Shown in pieces: positions 54,730 through 63,961 of a stretch of 64,000 nucleotides of DNA. Origin of the DNA: Pseudomonas syringae (GTDB lineage: Bacteria > Pseudomonadota > Gammaproteobacteria > Pseudomonadales > Pseudomonadaceae); contig NZ_WKCB01000023.1 in the NCBI RefSeq assembly GCF_021606685.1, forward strand, positions 1 through 64,000, given 5' to 3'. The translations under genes were made by a program, and so were the position numbers. The notes under the pieces are model-generated. The model was given only the letters and a program-made list of their open reading frames with translations, did no database searches and was not told the DNA's origin. Numbering within the stretch: position 1 is the first letter of the stretch; every line of letters begins with the position of its first letter.

Positions 54730-56664
54730 TTAACCGGCGCTCGCCGTCCCCTCCAGCCCACGCCGAATCTTCTCCAGCAACTCGTCGATATGGAACGGTT
54801 TGGAAATCAGGTCCATGCCTTCACCCAGGAAGCTCTGGCGATTCGCCGCATTCTCGGCGTAGCCGGTCATGAACAGGATCGGCAGTGTGGGATGCATTTC
54901 ACGCGCGATGTCCGCCAGTTCGCGCCCGGTCATATAGGGCAAGCCGACATCGGTGAGCAGCAGGTCGATGCTGGGGTCGCTGCGCAGGCTGACGATCGCT
55001 TCGTCGCCATCGGCGGCCAGGCTGCAGCGGTAGCCGGCGTCGATCAGTACCTCGGCGACGAAGCTGCGCACCGAGGGCATGTCTTCCACGATCAGCACGT
55101 GCTCGCCGCAGCTATGGCCGGGTGCCGCCAATGGCTTGGTCGTGGTGCTGGCGGGGCCGCTGGCGGCGGGCAACATGATGGTCACTTCCGTGCCTTGGCG
55201 GGTCACGCTGCGGATCAGCGCGTCGCCACCCGACTGGCGGGCGAACCCGTAGATGCTCGACAGGCCCAGCCCGGTGCCCTGGCCCACGGGTTTGGTGGTG
55301 AAGAAGGGATCGAAGACTTTATCGATGACACTGTGTTCGATGCCCACACCGTTATCGCGCACCGACAAGGCAATGTAGGCGCCGTTTTCCAGTTTCAGGT
55401 TGCCGTTGGAGTAGGCCGGGTAAGTGGTCACCCAGATATTGCCGCCCTTGGGCAGCGCGTCGCGGGCGTTGATCACCAGGTTGAGTACCGCGCTTTCCAG
55501 CTGGATCGGATCGACCATTGCCACGGCGGCGTTGTTGGTCAGTTCCAGCTTCAGCGCGATGTGTTCGCCAATGGTGCGTACCAGCAGTTCTTCCAGGGAG
55601 CGGATATGCGCGTTGATATCGATCGGCCGGGTGTCCAGCGGCTGCTGGCGGGCAAAGGCCAGCAGGCGGTTGGTCAGGCCGGCGGCGCTCAGGGCCGAGC
55701 TGAGTGCCGCATCGGCGTAGGCCATGACCTTGTCGGTGCGCTGGGTTTCGATGCGCTTTTTGATCAGCTCCAGGCTGGTGATGATCCCGGTCAGCAGGTT
55801 GTTGAAATCATGGGCGATGCCACCGGTCAGCTTGCCCAGAGCGTCCATTTTCTGCGCCTGCAACAACTGCGCCTCGGTACGCGCCAGCTGGGTTGTCGCG
55901 TTGGCCAGTTCGGCCTGCTGGTGACGCTCGCGGTGGCGGTGCTCGGTGACGTCCTCGACAAACACCAGGCTCAGATCAGCGCGGCGATAGGGTGAAATCT
56001 GCCACTCGGTCTCGCGCAGTTGGCCGTCGACCTTCATCTGCAGCGTGCCCTTCCAGCGCTCGCCTGCCGCCAGGCGCTGGCACAGCTCCTGGATGACGGT
56101 GAGTTGATCGGCGGCGAAGCACTCGAGCAGGGCATCAGGGTTGAGGTTGTCGTGAATCAGCTGGGCGAAGGCGTGATTGCATTCATGGACCTTGAGCTGT
56201 GCGTCCATCACCGCAATCGGCGCGCTGATATTGAAGAAAATCTCGCGAAAGCGCGCCTCGCTCTCACGCAGCGCATATTCGGTATCGCGCACCCGCAGCA
56301 AGGTCCGCAGGGTCGCCAGCAGCACATCCGGGTCGACCGGGTGGATCAGGTAGGCATCGGCGCCGGCGTCCAGGCCGGTGATGATGTCGCCGGTCTCGAT
56401 CGAGGCCGCCGACACATGCACTACGGGCAGCAGGGCGGTGATCGGGTCGGCGCGCAACACGCGCACGATGTCGAAGCCACTCATGTCCGGCAGGTTGACG
56501 TCGAGGATCAGCCCATCGATTTTTTCACTCGCGATCAGGTCCAGCCCGTCCTGCCCGGTGCCGGCTTCGAGCACGTGGTAGTCATGACTCTCCAGGCGTC
56601 GACGCAGGGCATAGCGGGTGGCGGCGTTGTCGTCGACGATCAGCAGTTGGATGTCACGATTCAT
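54730..56664 (-). CDS. Hybrid histidine kinase, REC-PAS-HisKA-HATPase-REC
   Basis: A 644-aa soluble protein. Receiver 1 at about 5-120 with phosphoacceptor D55 (LILDVNLPD). A PAS-like domain at about 140-255 (EARFREIFFNISAPIAVMDA). HisKA with LTGGIAHDFNNLLTGI at about 275-290, HATPase with GTGLGLSSIYG. A C-terminal receiver 2 at about 525-635 with LLTDVGLPYMTGREL. No membrane segment. Last gene of the rsb-type operon; it overlaps the preceding kinase by 11 bp. Likely an output or relay of the stressosome-like module. Confidence 0.9.
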   Translation of the reverse strand: MNRDIQLLIVDDNAATRYALRRRLESHDYHVLEAGTGQDGLDLIASEKIDGLILDVNLPDMSGFDIVRVLRADPITALLPVVHVSAASIETGDIITGLDAGADAYLIHPVDPDVLLATLRTLLRVRDTEYALRESEARFREIFFNISAPIAVMDAQLKVHECNHAFAQLIHDNLNPDALLECFAADQLTVIQELCQRLAAGERWKGTLQMKVDGQLRETEWQISPYRRADLSLVFVEDVTEHRHRERHQQAELANATTQLARTEAQLLQAQKMDALGKLTGGIAHDFNNLLTGIITSLELIKKRIETQRTDKVMAYADAALSSALSAAGLTNRLLAFARQQPLDTRPIDINAHIRSLEELLVRTIGEHIALKLELTNNAAVAMVDPIQLESAVLNLVINARDALPKGGNIWVTTYPAYSNGNLKLENGAYIALSVRDNGVGIEHSVIDKVFDPFFTTKPVGQGTGLGLSSIYGFARQSGGDALIRSVTRQGTEVTIMLPAASGPASTTTKPLAAPGHSCGEHVLIVEDMPSVRSFVAEVLIDAGYRCSLAADGDEAIVSLRSDPSIDLLLTDVGLPYMTGRELADIAREMHPTLPILFMTGYAENAANRQSFLGEGMDLISKPFHIDELLEKIRRGLEGTASAG

Positions 56665-57517
56665 CAACGGACCCGCCGGTAATTGAAAGAGGAATGATCA
56701 CAAAGAACATCGAGCCCACGCCCGGGGTACTTTCCACCCCGACCTGGCCGCCGAGCAGCTCGGCAAAGCGTTTGCACAACGACAGCCCCAGGCCGGTACC
56801 GCGCAGGCGTTTTTGCAGCGGTGAGTCGATCTGGGAAAAGTCTTCAAACAGGTTGTTGTGCAGTTCGGCGGGGATGCCCAGGCCGGTGTCGTGCACGGCA
56901 AAGCGGATTTGCTGCTCGCCGACCCTGTGCGCCGACACCCGCACTTCACCTTGCACGGTGAATTTCAGGGCGTTGGAGATGAAGTTGCGCAGGATCTGCG
57001 CCAGCTTCTTGTCATCGGTGTAAAGCTTGGGCAAGCCGACGGGCTCTTCGAAGATCAGGTCCACCGACGACGCATCGACGATCGGCCGGAACATCCCGCG
57101 CAGCGCCGAGAACAGGTCGAACATGTCGAACCAGGCCGGTGAGATGGTGATGCGCCCGGCCTCGATCTTGGCCAGGTCCAGCAAGTCGTCGACCATTTCG
57201 CGCAGTTCACGCGCCGAGCTGCGGATAAACCCCACCTGGGTGTGTTGCTCTGGGCTCAACGGGCCGTCCAGTTCGTCGTCGAGCAAGCTGGTGATGCTCA
57301 GGATCGAGCCCAGAGGCGTGCGGAACTCATGGCTCATGTACGACAGGAAGCGGCTTTTCAGGTCCGACGCCTGGCGCAGTTGGTCGGCCTGCATATCCAG
57401 CTCGGCATACAGCGCCAAGACGCCCTGGTTGGTCTCGTCCAATTCGGCGCGCAGCGCTTCGGCTTCTTGTTGCAGCCGTTGCACCTGCTCTTCGAGGGCA
57501 GCAGTGGTTTCAGCCAT
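56654..57517 (-). CDS. Soluble histidine kinase with coiled-coil N-terminus
   Basis: A 287-aa kinase. Residues about 1-50 form a coiled coil (ALEEQVQRLQQEAEALRAEL). HisKA phosphoacceptor His in SYMSHEFRTPLGS (about 69); N-box NFISNALKFT, G1 DTGLGIP, G2 GTGLGLSLC. No sensor domain and no membrane segment, so input must come from a partner. Overlaps the upstream phosphatase gene by 8 bp and the downstream hybrid kinase by 11 bp. Confidence 0.9.
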   Translation of the reverse strand: MAETTAALEEQVQRLQQEAEALRAELDETNQGVLALYAELDMQADQLRQASDLKSRFLSYMSHEFRTPLGSILSITSLLDDELDGPLSPEQHTQVGFIRSSARELREMVDDLLDLAKIEAGRITISPAWFDMFDLFSALRGMFRPIVDASSVDLIFEEPVGLPKLYTDDKKLAQILRNFISNALKFTVQGEVRVSAHRVGEQQIRFAVHDTGLGIPAELHNNLFEDFSQIDSPLQKRLRGTGLGLSLCKRFAELLGGQVGVESTPGVGSMFFVIIPLSITGGSVDES

Positions 57518-58517
57518 CGATGGCCTCCAGGACAATCACGAACACGGTGACGTCATCCCGGCCGCGACAGAAATCACGGTGCAGGATGGCGGCGATCAGG
57601 GCGGGGTGGCGGTGGGAAAGCCCAGGGTAGTCGGCCAGGTTCCAGCGTGACTGCAGGCCGTCGCTGTAGAGGATCAGCAACTGGCCGCTGACCTCAGCGT
57701 AGTCGAACGGCTGCGCCTTGCGAAACTGCACGCCGACGATGCCTGGGTGGGAGGCCAGCCCGCGCGACTTGCCGGGGCCGATCAGGCTGGCGCCGATATT
57801 GCCCACCCCGGTGAAGCGCAGGCTGTCGGCGGTGGCGTCGTATTGAGCCACGGCCATCGCGCCGCCGCGGCTGCCGGTCATGCCGATGTGCATATCGTTG
57901 AACAATACAGTGGCTTCCAGGAACGCGTTCTGGGCGAACACCTCTTCACCGGCGCGCGCGGCCCGTTCGGCGTCGCTGCCGTGGCCCAGTCCATCGGCCA
58001 TCATCACGGCGAAACGCCCGGGCGCGATCGCCAGGTGCCAGGCATCGCCGCAGGCCGGGTCGTGGTGCAGCGAGTGCTGGCTGACGCCATAGCGGATGTC
58101 TTTGGCACTCGAGGCGCGCGGGTACAGCCTGGCCAGCATCGCGGTGCCGCGCGGGTCGGCGTACACATCGAACACTTGGGCCACGCGTGAAATGGCGCCC
58201 ATGCCGATGCCCTGGGTGCCACCGGTGGAAAAGCCGTCCACCAGGCAACTGTCCAGATCAAAACCCTGGCCACGGTCCACGGCAATCATCTCTACACCCT
58301 GGTTGCCGCTGGCGCGCAGGTGCAGTTCGCCATGGGCGGCGTGCTTGAGGATATTGCTGGCAAGCTCGGTGGCCACCAGCGCCACACGCCCGGCGTCGGT
58401 TTCATCAAAACCCAATTGCTCGGCCAGCTGTTGCGCGGTGCGCCGGGCATGGCCGACCTGGCTCACATCTTCGATCAACAGCACCTGGGTCAGGGCGCTG
58501 GGAATATTCACGTCCAT
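57510..58517 (-). CDS. Fused HATPase / SpoIIE-type PP2C phosphatase
   Basis: A 335-aa protein. Residues about 1-130 are an RsbW/RsbT-like anti-sigma ATPase (N-box TELASNILKHA, then GIGMGAISRVAQ). Residues about 150-335 are a PP2C-like SpoIIE/RsbX-type phosphatase (MMADGLGHGSDAERAA, GNIGASLIG, LILYSDGLQSRW, GRDDVTVFVI with metal-binding Asp). In B. subtilis RsbX dephosphorylates RsbR/RsbS; this fusion could do the same. Overlaps rsbT by 10 bp. Confidence 0.85.
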   Translation of the reverse strand: MDVNIPSALTQVLLIEDVSQVGHARRTAQQLAEQLGFDETDAGRVALVATELASNILKHAAHGELHLRASGNQGVEMIAVDRGQGFDLDSCLVDGFSTGGTQGIGMGAISRVAQVFDVYADPRGTAMLARLYPRASSAKDIRYGVSQHSLHHDPACGDAWHLAIAPGRFAVMMADGLGHGSDAERAARAGEEVFAQNAFLEATVLFNDMHIGMTGSRGGAMAVAQYDATADSLRFTGVGNIGASLIGPGKSRGLASHPGIVGVQFRKAQPFDYAEVSGQLLILYSDGLQSRWNLADYPGLSHRHPALIAAILHRDFCRGRDDVTVFVIVLEAIDG

Positions 58518-58912
58518 CGGGTGATCGTCACGCGGGTGCCCTGGCCGGGTGCGGTGTCCAGTTCAAATTCGTTCACCAGGCGTTTGGCGCCGGTCAGGCC
58601 CAGGCCCAGGCCACCGCCGGAGGTCCAGCCGTCGGTCATCGCCAACTTGAGGTCGGGGATGCCCGGCCCTTCATCGCGAAAGGTCAGGCGCAGGCCGGGT
58701 CGGTGGTCTTTCTCGACCACCGCCCAATCCATATAGCCACCGCCGCCGTACACCACGGTGTTGCGCGCCAGCTCACTGACGGCGGTTACCAGCTTGGTCA
58801 GGTCGATCAGGCGCATGCCGCAGTCCTGGGCCAGCTTGCGCACCAATTGTCGGGCCAGCACCACGTCCTGTTCGATGAGCACTGGGTGAGTGCCACTGCT
58901 GGCCTGGGTCAT
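58508..58912 (-). CDS. rsbT: RsbT-like switch serine/threonine kinase
   Basis: A 134-aa GHKL-fold kinase of the anti-sigma family. N-box TAVSELARNTVVYGGGG (about 42-58), G1 FRDEGPGIPDLK, G2 GGGLGLGLTGAKRLVNEF. The order RsbR-RsbS-RsbT and the sequence suggest it phosphorylates RsbS on stress and is then released. It overlaps rsbS by 4 bp. Confidence 0.88.
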   Translation of the reverse strand: MTQASSGTHPVLIEQDVVLARQLVRKLAQDCGMRLIDLTKLVTAVSELARNTVVYGGGGYMDWAVVEKDHRPGLRLTFRDEGPGIPDLKLAMTDGWTSGGGLGLGLTGAKRLVNEFELDTAPGQGTRVTITRWT

Positions 58913-59271
58913 GAGTGGTCTACCCGGTCACGCAGCAGTTTCATGCCGCGCTCCACGTTCAGCGCGGTCGCTACGCCAGGCAGGGTCATGCCCAGTTCCA
59001 CCAGGGTAATGGCCACCGCCGGTTGCATGCCCACCAGCACGGTCTGCGCATCCATGATGCGCGACAGGCCGGAAATGGTGCCGATCATGCGGCCGATAAA
59101 CGAGTCGACCATGTCCAGTGCCGAGATATCGATCAATACACCGCGCGCCGAGGTGCGGCTGATGCGTTCGGACAGGTCGTCCTGCAAGGTCAGCGCGAGT
59201 TGGTCATGCATGTCGACCTGGATGGTCACCAGCAGGAATTCGCCCATCTGCAAAATAGGGATGCGTTCCAT
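58909..59271 (-). CDS. rsbS: RsbS-like STAS scaffold protein
   Basis: A 120-aa single STAS domain protein. The likely phosphorylation site is S57 in ALDMVDSFIGRMIG, the region equivalent to Ser59 of B. subtilis RsbS. The C-terminal VLVGMQPAVAITLVELGMTL is typical. The start at 59271 is close to rsbR (2-bp gap). It would form the stressosome core with RsbR. Confidence 0.9.
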   Translation of the reverse strand: MERIPILQMGEFLLVTIQVDMHDQLALTLQDDLSERISRTSARGVLIDISALDMVDSFIGRMIGTISGLSRIMDAQTVLVGMQPAVAITLVELGMTLPGVATALNVERGMKLLRDRVDHS

Positions 59272-59273
59272 GC

Positions 59274-60125
59274 TTAAACAGCCTTGCTGACGCTGACGCC
59301 CAGGCGTTTGAGGGCCAGCGCCAGGGCGTCCGCCAGGTTGGCCTTGGTCACCACGCCTTGCAGGTCGAGCCCCAGGTGCACGATGGTCTGGGCGATTTGC
59401 GGGCGCACGCCGCTGATGATGCAGTCGGCCCCCATCAGGCGGATCGCGGTCACAGTTTTCAGCAGGTGCTGGGCCACCAGGGTGTCGACGGTCGGCACGC
59501 CGGTGATGTCGATGATGGCGATTTCCGAGCCGGTGTCGACGATGCGCTGCAGCAGCGATTCCATGACCACCTGGGTGCGTTGCGAATCCAGGGTGCCGAT
59601 CATCGGCAGCGCCAGCACGCCGTCCCACAGCTTGACCACGGGGGTGGACAGTTCCAGCAGTTCTTCCTGCTGGCGCTTGATCACCGACTCACGGGATTTC
59701 TGGAAGGTACGGATGGTGTGCATGCCCAGTGCATCCAGCAGCTCGGAGATTTCCCACAGCTGTTCGGCCAGTTGCGTCGGTTGTTCGGCGTATTCACGCT
59801 GCAGCAAGGCGAACAGCGGCCCCTTGAGGGCGAAGATAAAGCTGGCGGTCTGCTGCGAGTCCTGACCGATCAGCGCGCGGCTGTGGGAGAGTTTTTCCAG
59901 AAACACCCGGGTCTCGGCCCAGACTTCCTGGCCGACCTGCTGGGAGCCGCCTTGCTGCAATGCGGCGATCAGCAGGTTGAGGAAGTCGCCGGCCTGCTGC
60001 CTGGCGTCTTCGGCCTTGAGGTTGCGTGTAGCCCCGGAAGCTTCAAGGCTGGCCACCCATTCAGTCAACAGGGAAGGGCGATGGGTATGCAGTGCCTGGA
60101 TGGTATGAGCGTGCAGAGTAGCCAC
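59274..60125 (-). CDS. rsbR: RsbR-like stressosome sensor protein
   Basis: A 283-aa protein with an N-terminal helical RsbRD-type sensory domain (about 10-150, LHTHRPSLLTEWVASLEASG) and a C-terminal STAS domain (about 170-270; IAIIDITGVPTVDTLVAQHL, with the Thr of VDT as a candidate phosphosite). I prefer the GTG at 60125 because AAGGAAGT lies just upstream; an ATG at 60164 would add 13 residues. First gene of the operon. Confidence 0.88.
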   Translation of the reverse strand: MATLHAHTIQALHTHRPSLLTEWVASLEASGATRNLKAEDARQQAGDFLNLLIAALQQGGSQQVGQEVWAETRVFLEKLSHSRALIGQDSQQTASFIFALKGPLFALLQREYAEQPTQLAEQLWEISELLDALGMHTIRTFQKSRESVIKRQQEELLELSTPVVKLWDGVLALPMIGTLDSQRTQVVMESLLQRIVDTGSEIAIIDITGVPTVDTLVAQHLLKTVTAIRLMGADCIISGVRPQIAQTIVHLGLDLQGVVTKANLADALALALKRLGVSVSKAV

Positions 60126-60338
60126 AGGTAACTTCCTTGAATGTCTTGGATGAATGACTGGCAATTTATACTAAATCTAACGGTTTTGAATTGTTTCGGC
60201 GCTTTTCGTTCATTCGCGGTAAGCCGCTTGCGGCGGGCACTTCAGGCGAATCTGCGCTTGGCCGGCTCGGTTTCGTTAGCGTGCACCCGGCCGCCAGAGG
60301 ATAATGCCGCCCATTCCCGACTCAACTGGCTGCCACCT

Positions 60339-61241
60339 GTGATCATCAACTTCGATCTCAACGACCTCCAAGCCTTCCGCGCCGTGGTAGACAAGGGCAG
60401 TTTTCGCGGCGCCGCCGAGGCCATCCGTATCTCGCAGCCGGCCCTCAGCCGGCGCATCGAAAAGCTTGAATCCGCGCTGGATGTGAAGCTGTTCGAGCGC
60501 ACCACGCGGCGGGTCAGCCTGACCATGGTCGGGCGCGCATTCCTGCCGCAGGTCGAGCGCATGCTCGACGACCTCGACATTGCCCTGATGGGTATCAGTA
60601 ACGTCGCCTCGACGCGAATGGGCAACGTGACCATCGCCTGCGTGCCGTCCACCGCGTATTACTTCATGCCCCACGTGATCTCCGAATTCCACAAGCTGTA
60701 CCCCAAGATCCGCCTGCGGGTGCTGGATGCGAGTGCCGGCGAGGTGTGCAGTGCGGTGGAAAGTGGCGAGGCGGATTTCGGTGTGAGTTTCAGCGGCAGC
60801 CTGGCCGATGAAGTGGAGTTCGAGCTGTTATTGCAGGAGCGCTATGTGCTGGCGTGTCGCCGTGATCACCCGCTGGCCGGGCGCGAGAGCGTGAGCTGGG
60901 TCGAAGCCTATGAGCACGACTACATCACCGTCGACAAGACCTCGGGCAATCGCTTCCTGCTGGACCAGGCCCTGCGTGGCGTGCGGGTGAAAAAGCCGAG
61001 TATCTGTGAGACGCATCACGTCACTACCATGATCGGGCTGGTGGAGGCGGGGCTGGGGGTGGCGATGGTGCCGTCGATTGCCATGCCGGCGGGCGAGCAC
61101 CCGATTCTGGTGAGTGTGCCGCTGGTGGAGCCGCAGGTAATGCGCAATGTGGGCTTGATCAAGCGCCGCGGGCGGACATTGCCACCGGCGGCGCTGGAGC
61201 TGGAGCGGTTGGTGCGGGAGATGCCGTTTCGGTCAGCGTGA
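60339..61241 (+). CDS. LysR-family transcriptional regulator
   Basis: A 300-aa LysR regulator. The HTH is FRGAAEAIRISQPALSRRIE; the effector domain contains GNVTIACVPSTAYYFMPHVI. The GTG at 60339 gives the usual length and start (IINFDLNDLQAFRAVV); the frame is open to 60141 but would overlap the rsbR start. Its 3' end overlaps the convergent binding-protein gene by 9 bp. Confidence 0.86.
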   Translation: MIINFDLNDLQAFRAVVDKGSFRGAAEAIRISQPALSRRIEKLESALDVKLFERTTRRVSLTMVGRAFLPQVERMLDDLDIALMGISNVASTRMGNVTIACVPSTAYYFMPHVISEFHKLYPKIRLRVLDASAGEVCSAVESGEADFGVSFSGSLADEVEFELLLQERYVLACRRDHPLAGRESVSWVEAYEHDYITVDKTSGNRFLLDQALRGVRVKKPSICETHHVTTMIGLVEAGLGVAMVPSIAMPAGEHPILVSVPLVEPQVMRNVGLIKRRGRTLPPAALELERLVREMPFRSA

Positions 61242-61991
61242 CACCGAGTCCAGGCCGGTGGATTGCACCATCGGTTGCGCCTCGGGCGAGGCCAGGTATT
61301 GCAGCAGCGCCTTGGCCTGCGCCGGGTGTTCGGCGTTGACCGGAATGCCCGCCGCAAAGCGCGTCACCGATTGCACGTCTTCGGGGATCTTGCCGACATA
61401 GGTCACACCCGGCACCGGCAACAACTCCGCCACCTGCTGCAACCCCACCTCGTAGTCACCCTTGGCAACCTGCTCGGCCACCGGGACGCGTTCGATCATG
61501 GTGCCCTTGGCGGGCATGCCGAGCTTTTTGAACAGCTCTTTCTCGACGTACACGCCGCTGGCGCTGTCCGAGTACGCCACGGACTTGGCTTTACTCAGCA
61601 CGGCTTTCAGTTCGGCATCGGTGCCGATCGCCGGTTTGGCCGCGCCGGCCTTCACCACCAGGCCAATGCGCGAGTCCGCCAGTTCCACGCGGGAGGCGGG
61701 GTCGACCTTGCCCTGTTTGATCAGCTCATCCAGGGCGTAGCCGACCATGATCACCACGTCGGCGTGTTCGCCACGGGCCAGGCGGTTGGGAATCGCTTCC
61801 GGCGCCTTGCCCATCGACGGGCCGAGGATCGTGTCCAGGCTGTCGCCGCTGTGCTGGGCGTAGTGCGGAGCGAGCAATTTATACGCAGCCGTGAAGCCGC
61901 CCGAGGTCATCACCTTGAGCTGTTCGGCCTGGGCCGTCAGCGCCAGGGCGCCGAGGGCCAGGGCCGTCAGGGTCTTGAGCAGCATCTTCAT
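61233..61991 (-). CDS. ModA-like periplasmic solute-binding protein
   Basis: A 252-aa exported protein. Signal peptide [22 protein letters not shown], cleavage near residue 22. The mature part is a type 2 periplasmic-binding fold of the molybdate/sulfate type ([37 protein letters not shown]). No ABC permease or ATPase gene is adjacent; instead it is coupled by 4 bp (ATGA) to an MFS gene. Ligand unknown, possibly an organic acid. Confidence 0.8.
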   Translation of the reverse strand: MKMLLKTLTALALGALALTAQAEQLKVMTSGGFTAAYKLLAPHYAQHSGDSLDTILGPSMGKAPEAIPNRLARGEHADVVIMVGYALDELIKQGKVDPASRVELADSRIGLVVKAGAAKPAIGTDAELKAVLSKAKSVAYSDSASGVYVEKELFKKLGMPAKGTMIERVPVAEQVAKGDYEVGLQQVAELLPVPGVTYVGKIPEDVQSVTRFAAGIPVNAEHPAQAKALLQYLASPEAQPMVQSTGLDSVSR

Positions 61992-63295
61992 TGCGCGGCT
62001 CCCTGCATCACCTGGCCGCGAGCGTTGGCGCGGCGGTACAGGGCCAGGGTTGCGCACAGGGCGCACAACGCGGCGAACATCATCCAGTAGGCCGGCGAAG
62101 CCTTGTCCCCGGTGATGTGGATGAACCAGGTGGAGATCGCCGGGGTGAAACCGCCGAAGATCGCAGTCGCCAGGCTATAGGCCAGGGAGAAGCCTGCCAC
62201 GCGTACTTCCACCGGCATGATTTCGGTGAGGGCCGGGATCATCGCGCCGTTGTACATGCCGTAGAGGAAGGAGAACCACAGCAGGGTCTCCAGCATATGA
62301 CCGAAGCTTGGGGCGTTTACCACGTAGGACAGCGCCGGGTAAGCCGTGAGAACGGTCAATACGGTCATGGCGATCAGCACCGGCTTGCGGCCGAAACGGT
62401 CGCTCAGCGTGCCGCCGATCGGCAGCCAGACAAAGTTCGACACGGCCACCAGCAAGGTCACCAGCAGGGCATCAGAGGTGCTCAGTTGCAGCACGGTCTT
62501 GCCGAAGGTCGGTGCGTACACGGTGATCAGGTAGAACGCAGTAGTAGTCATCGCCACCATCAGCATGCCGCCGATCACCACGGTCCAGTTCTTCACCAGG
62601 GTCGCCAGCACTTCGCGCATGGTCGGACGATGCTTGCGGTTGGCGAACTCTTCGGTTTCCTGCAGGTTGCGCCGCAGGATGAAGATGAACGGGATGATCA
62701 CGCAGCCGATGGCAAACGGAATGCGCCAGCCCCAATCGGCCACCACCGCAGGTTCCATCCACACGTTCAGGCCATAGCCCAGCGCGGCGGCGACCACGAT
62801 GGAAATCTGCTGGCTGCCCGACTGCCAGCTGGTGTAGAAGCCTTTGCGGCCAGGGGTGGCCATTTCCGACAGGTAAACCGACACGCCGCCCAGCTCCGCG
62901 CCGGCCGAGAAGCCTTGCAACAGACGGCCGAGCAATACCAGCAAGGGGGCCCACAGGCCAATGGTGTGATAACCCGGCACCAGCACGATCAACAGCGTAC
63001 CGCTGGCCATGATCGAGAGGGTCACGATCAGCCCTTTGCGGCGACCGACGTCATCGATGTAGGCACCGAGAATGATTGCGCCCAGAGGTCGCATCAGGAA
63101 GCCTGCGCCGAATACGGCGAAGGTCATCATTAATGACGCAAACTCATTAGCCGCCGGGAAGAACGCGGCAGCGATGTAGGTGGCGTAGAAACCGAACAGG
63201 AAGAAGTCGAACTGTTCGAGAAAGTTGCCCGAAGTAACGCGGAATACCGCACCAACTTTCGAACGAGCAGAGTCGGGCCGGGTAGGGCTAGTCAT
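61988..63295 (-). CDS. MFS transporter, MHS/citrate-proton symporter-like
   Basis: A 435-aa, twelve-helix transporter of the metabolite:H+ symporter family. [20 protein letters not shown] is the family start; the motif [13 protein letters not shown] is the first-loop motif A, and [13 protein letters not shown] follows. The best match from memory is CitA/TcuC-type citrate carriers. The overlap with the binding-protein gene implies joint function. Confidence 0.85.
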   Translation of the reverse strand: MTSPTRPDSARSKVGAVFRVTSGNFLEQFDFFLFGFYATYIAAAFFPAANEFASLMMTFAVFGAGFLMRPLGAIILGAYIDDVGRRKGLIVTLSIMASGTLLIVLVPGYHTIGLWAPLLVLLGRLLQGFSAGAELGGVSVYLSEMATPGRKGFYTSWQSGSQQISIVVAAALGYGLNVWMEPAVVADWGWRIPFAIGCVIIPFIFILRRNLQETEEFANRKHRPTMREVLATLVKNWTVVIGGMLMVAMTTTAFYLITVYAPTFGKTVLQLSTSDALLVTLLVAVSNFVWLPIGGTLSDRFGRKPVLIAMTVLTVLTAYPALSYVVNAPSFGHMLETLLWFSFLYGMYNGAMIPALTEIMPVEVRVAGFSLAYSLATAIFGGFTPAISTWFIHITGDKASPAYWMMFAALCALCATLALYRRANARGQVMQGAAQ

Positions 63296-63493
63296 GGTTT
63301 TGTGTCTCCAGCGTTCTTTTTAAAGTGCTTGTTTCGCCTAAGACTGAGAATAGTGGCTGACACATTTAGAAATGATAAGTGACAAATTTGGATGGATTGA
63401 TGCGCGCTGGCTATCAATGCGCCAGGCCGTTCAACGCGCGTGTGCTGTTCTATGCTTGAAGGCGTGACCAATTCTTATGGCTGGGAGAGGGCA

Positions 63494-63640
63494 ATGGGTA
63501 ACGAACAGAAGCGGCGGGATGAGCCGGAGCGTGAGCAACCCCGGCGGCAGCGTGAAGAGGAAAAACCGCAGACCTGGAAACATCCGGACGACGGTACAGA
63601 GCTTTCAGAACGTGATCAGGAGCGTCCGCTGAAGCCCTGA
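63494..63640 (+). CDS. Small charged hypothetical protein
   Basis: A 48-aa, very hydrophilic product (MGNEQKRRDEPEREQPRRQR then a HPDDGTELSERDQ segment) rich in Glu, Arg and Gln, predicted disordered. GAGAGGGCA upstream is a possible ribosome site. Short highly charged proteins of this kind are known in pseudomonads, but I cannot name a family. Confidence 0.5.
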   Translation: MGNEQKRRDEPEREQPRRQREEEKPQTWKHPDDGTELSERDQERPLKP

Positions 63641-63652
63641 TGGCCCAGCCGG

Positions 63653-63829
63653 TTATGAAACCAGCAGGGCAATGGGAAATCCCCAGGCCAGCACCAGAAA
63701 CGCCAGTACCGCCGCCAGGCACAGGCCGACAAACACCCGTAACAAGGTGCGGGCGGTGGGGTGGGCGACAAAACGGATGGCCCAGAGACTGAACCCGGCC
63801 ACGACGATGGCCGAGGCAAACATGACCAG
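63653..63829 (-). CDS. Small two-helix membrane protein
   Basis: A 58-aa protein with two hydrophobic helices (FASAIVVAGFSLWAIRFV and FVGLCLAAVLAFLVLAWGF) joined by a short basic loop. The start at GTG 63829 has AGGA eight bases upstream; an ATG lies three codons later and the frame is open to 63901. Function unknown. Confidence 0.55.
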   Translation of the reverse strand: MVMFASAIVVAGFSLWAIRFVAHPTARTLLRVFVGLCLAAVLAFLVLAWGFPIALLVS

Positions 63830-63961
63830 CACTAGGGTGTTCCTGCGACCTTTGAGAGCTGATTTATAGTCGCAAAGCCGCAGGATGAACAGTGTGCACA
63901 TAGACGCAGGCCCCCGCGCTTTCTAAACTGCGGCTTGTATTGGGGGAAGGGGCAGGCGCCG

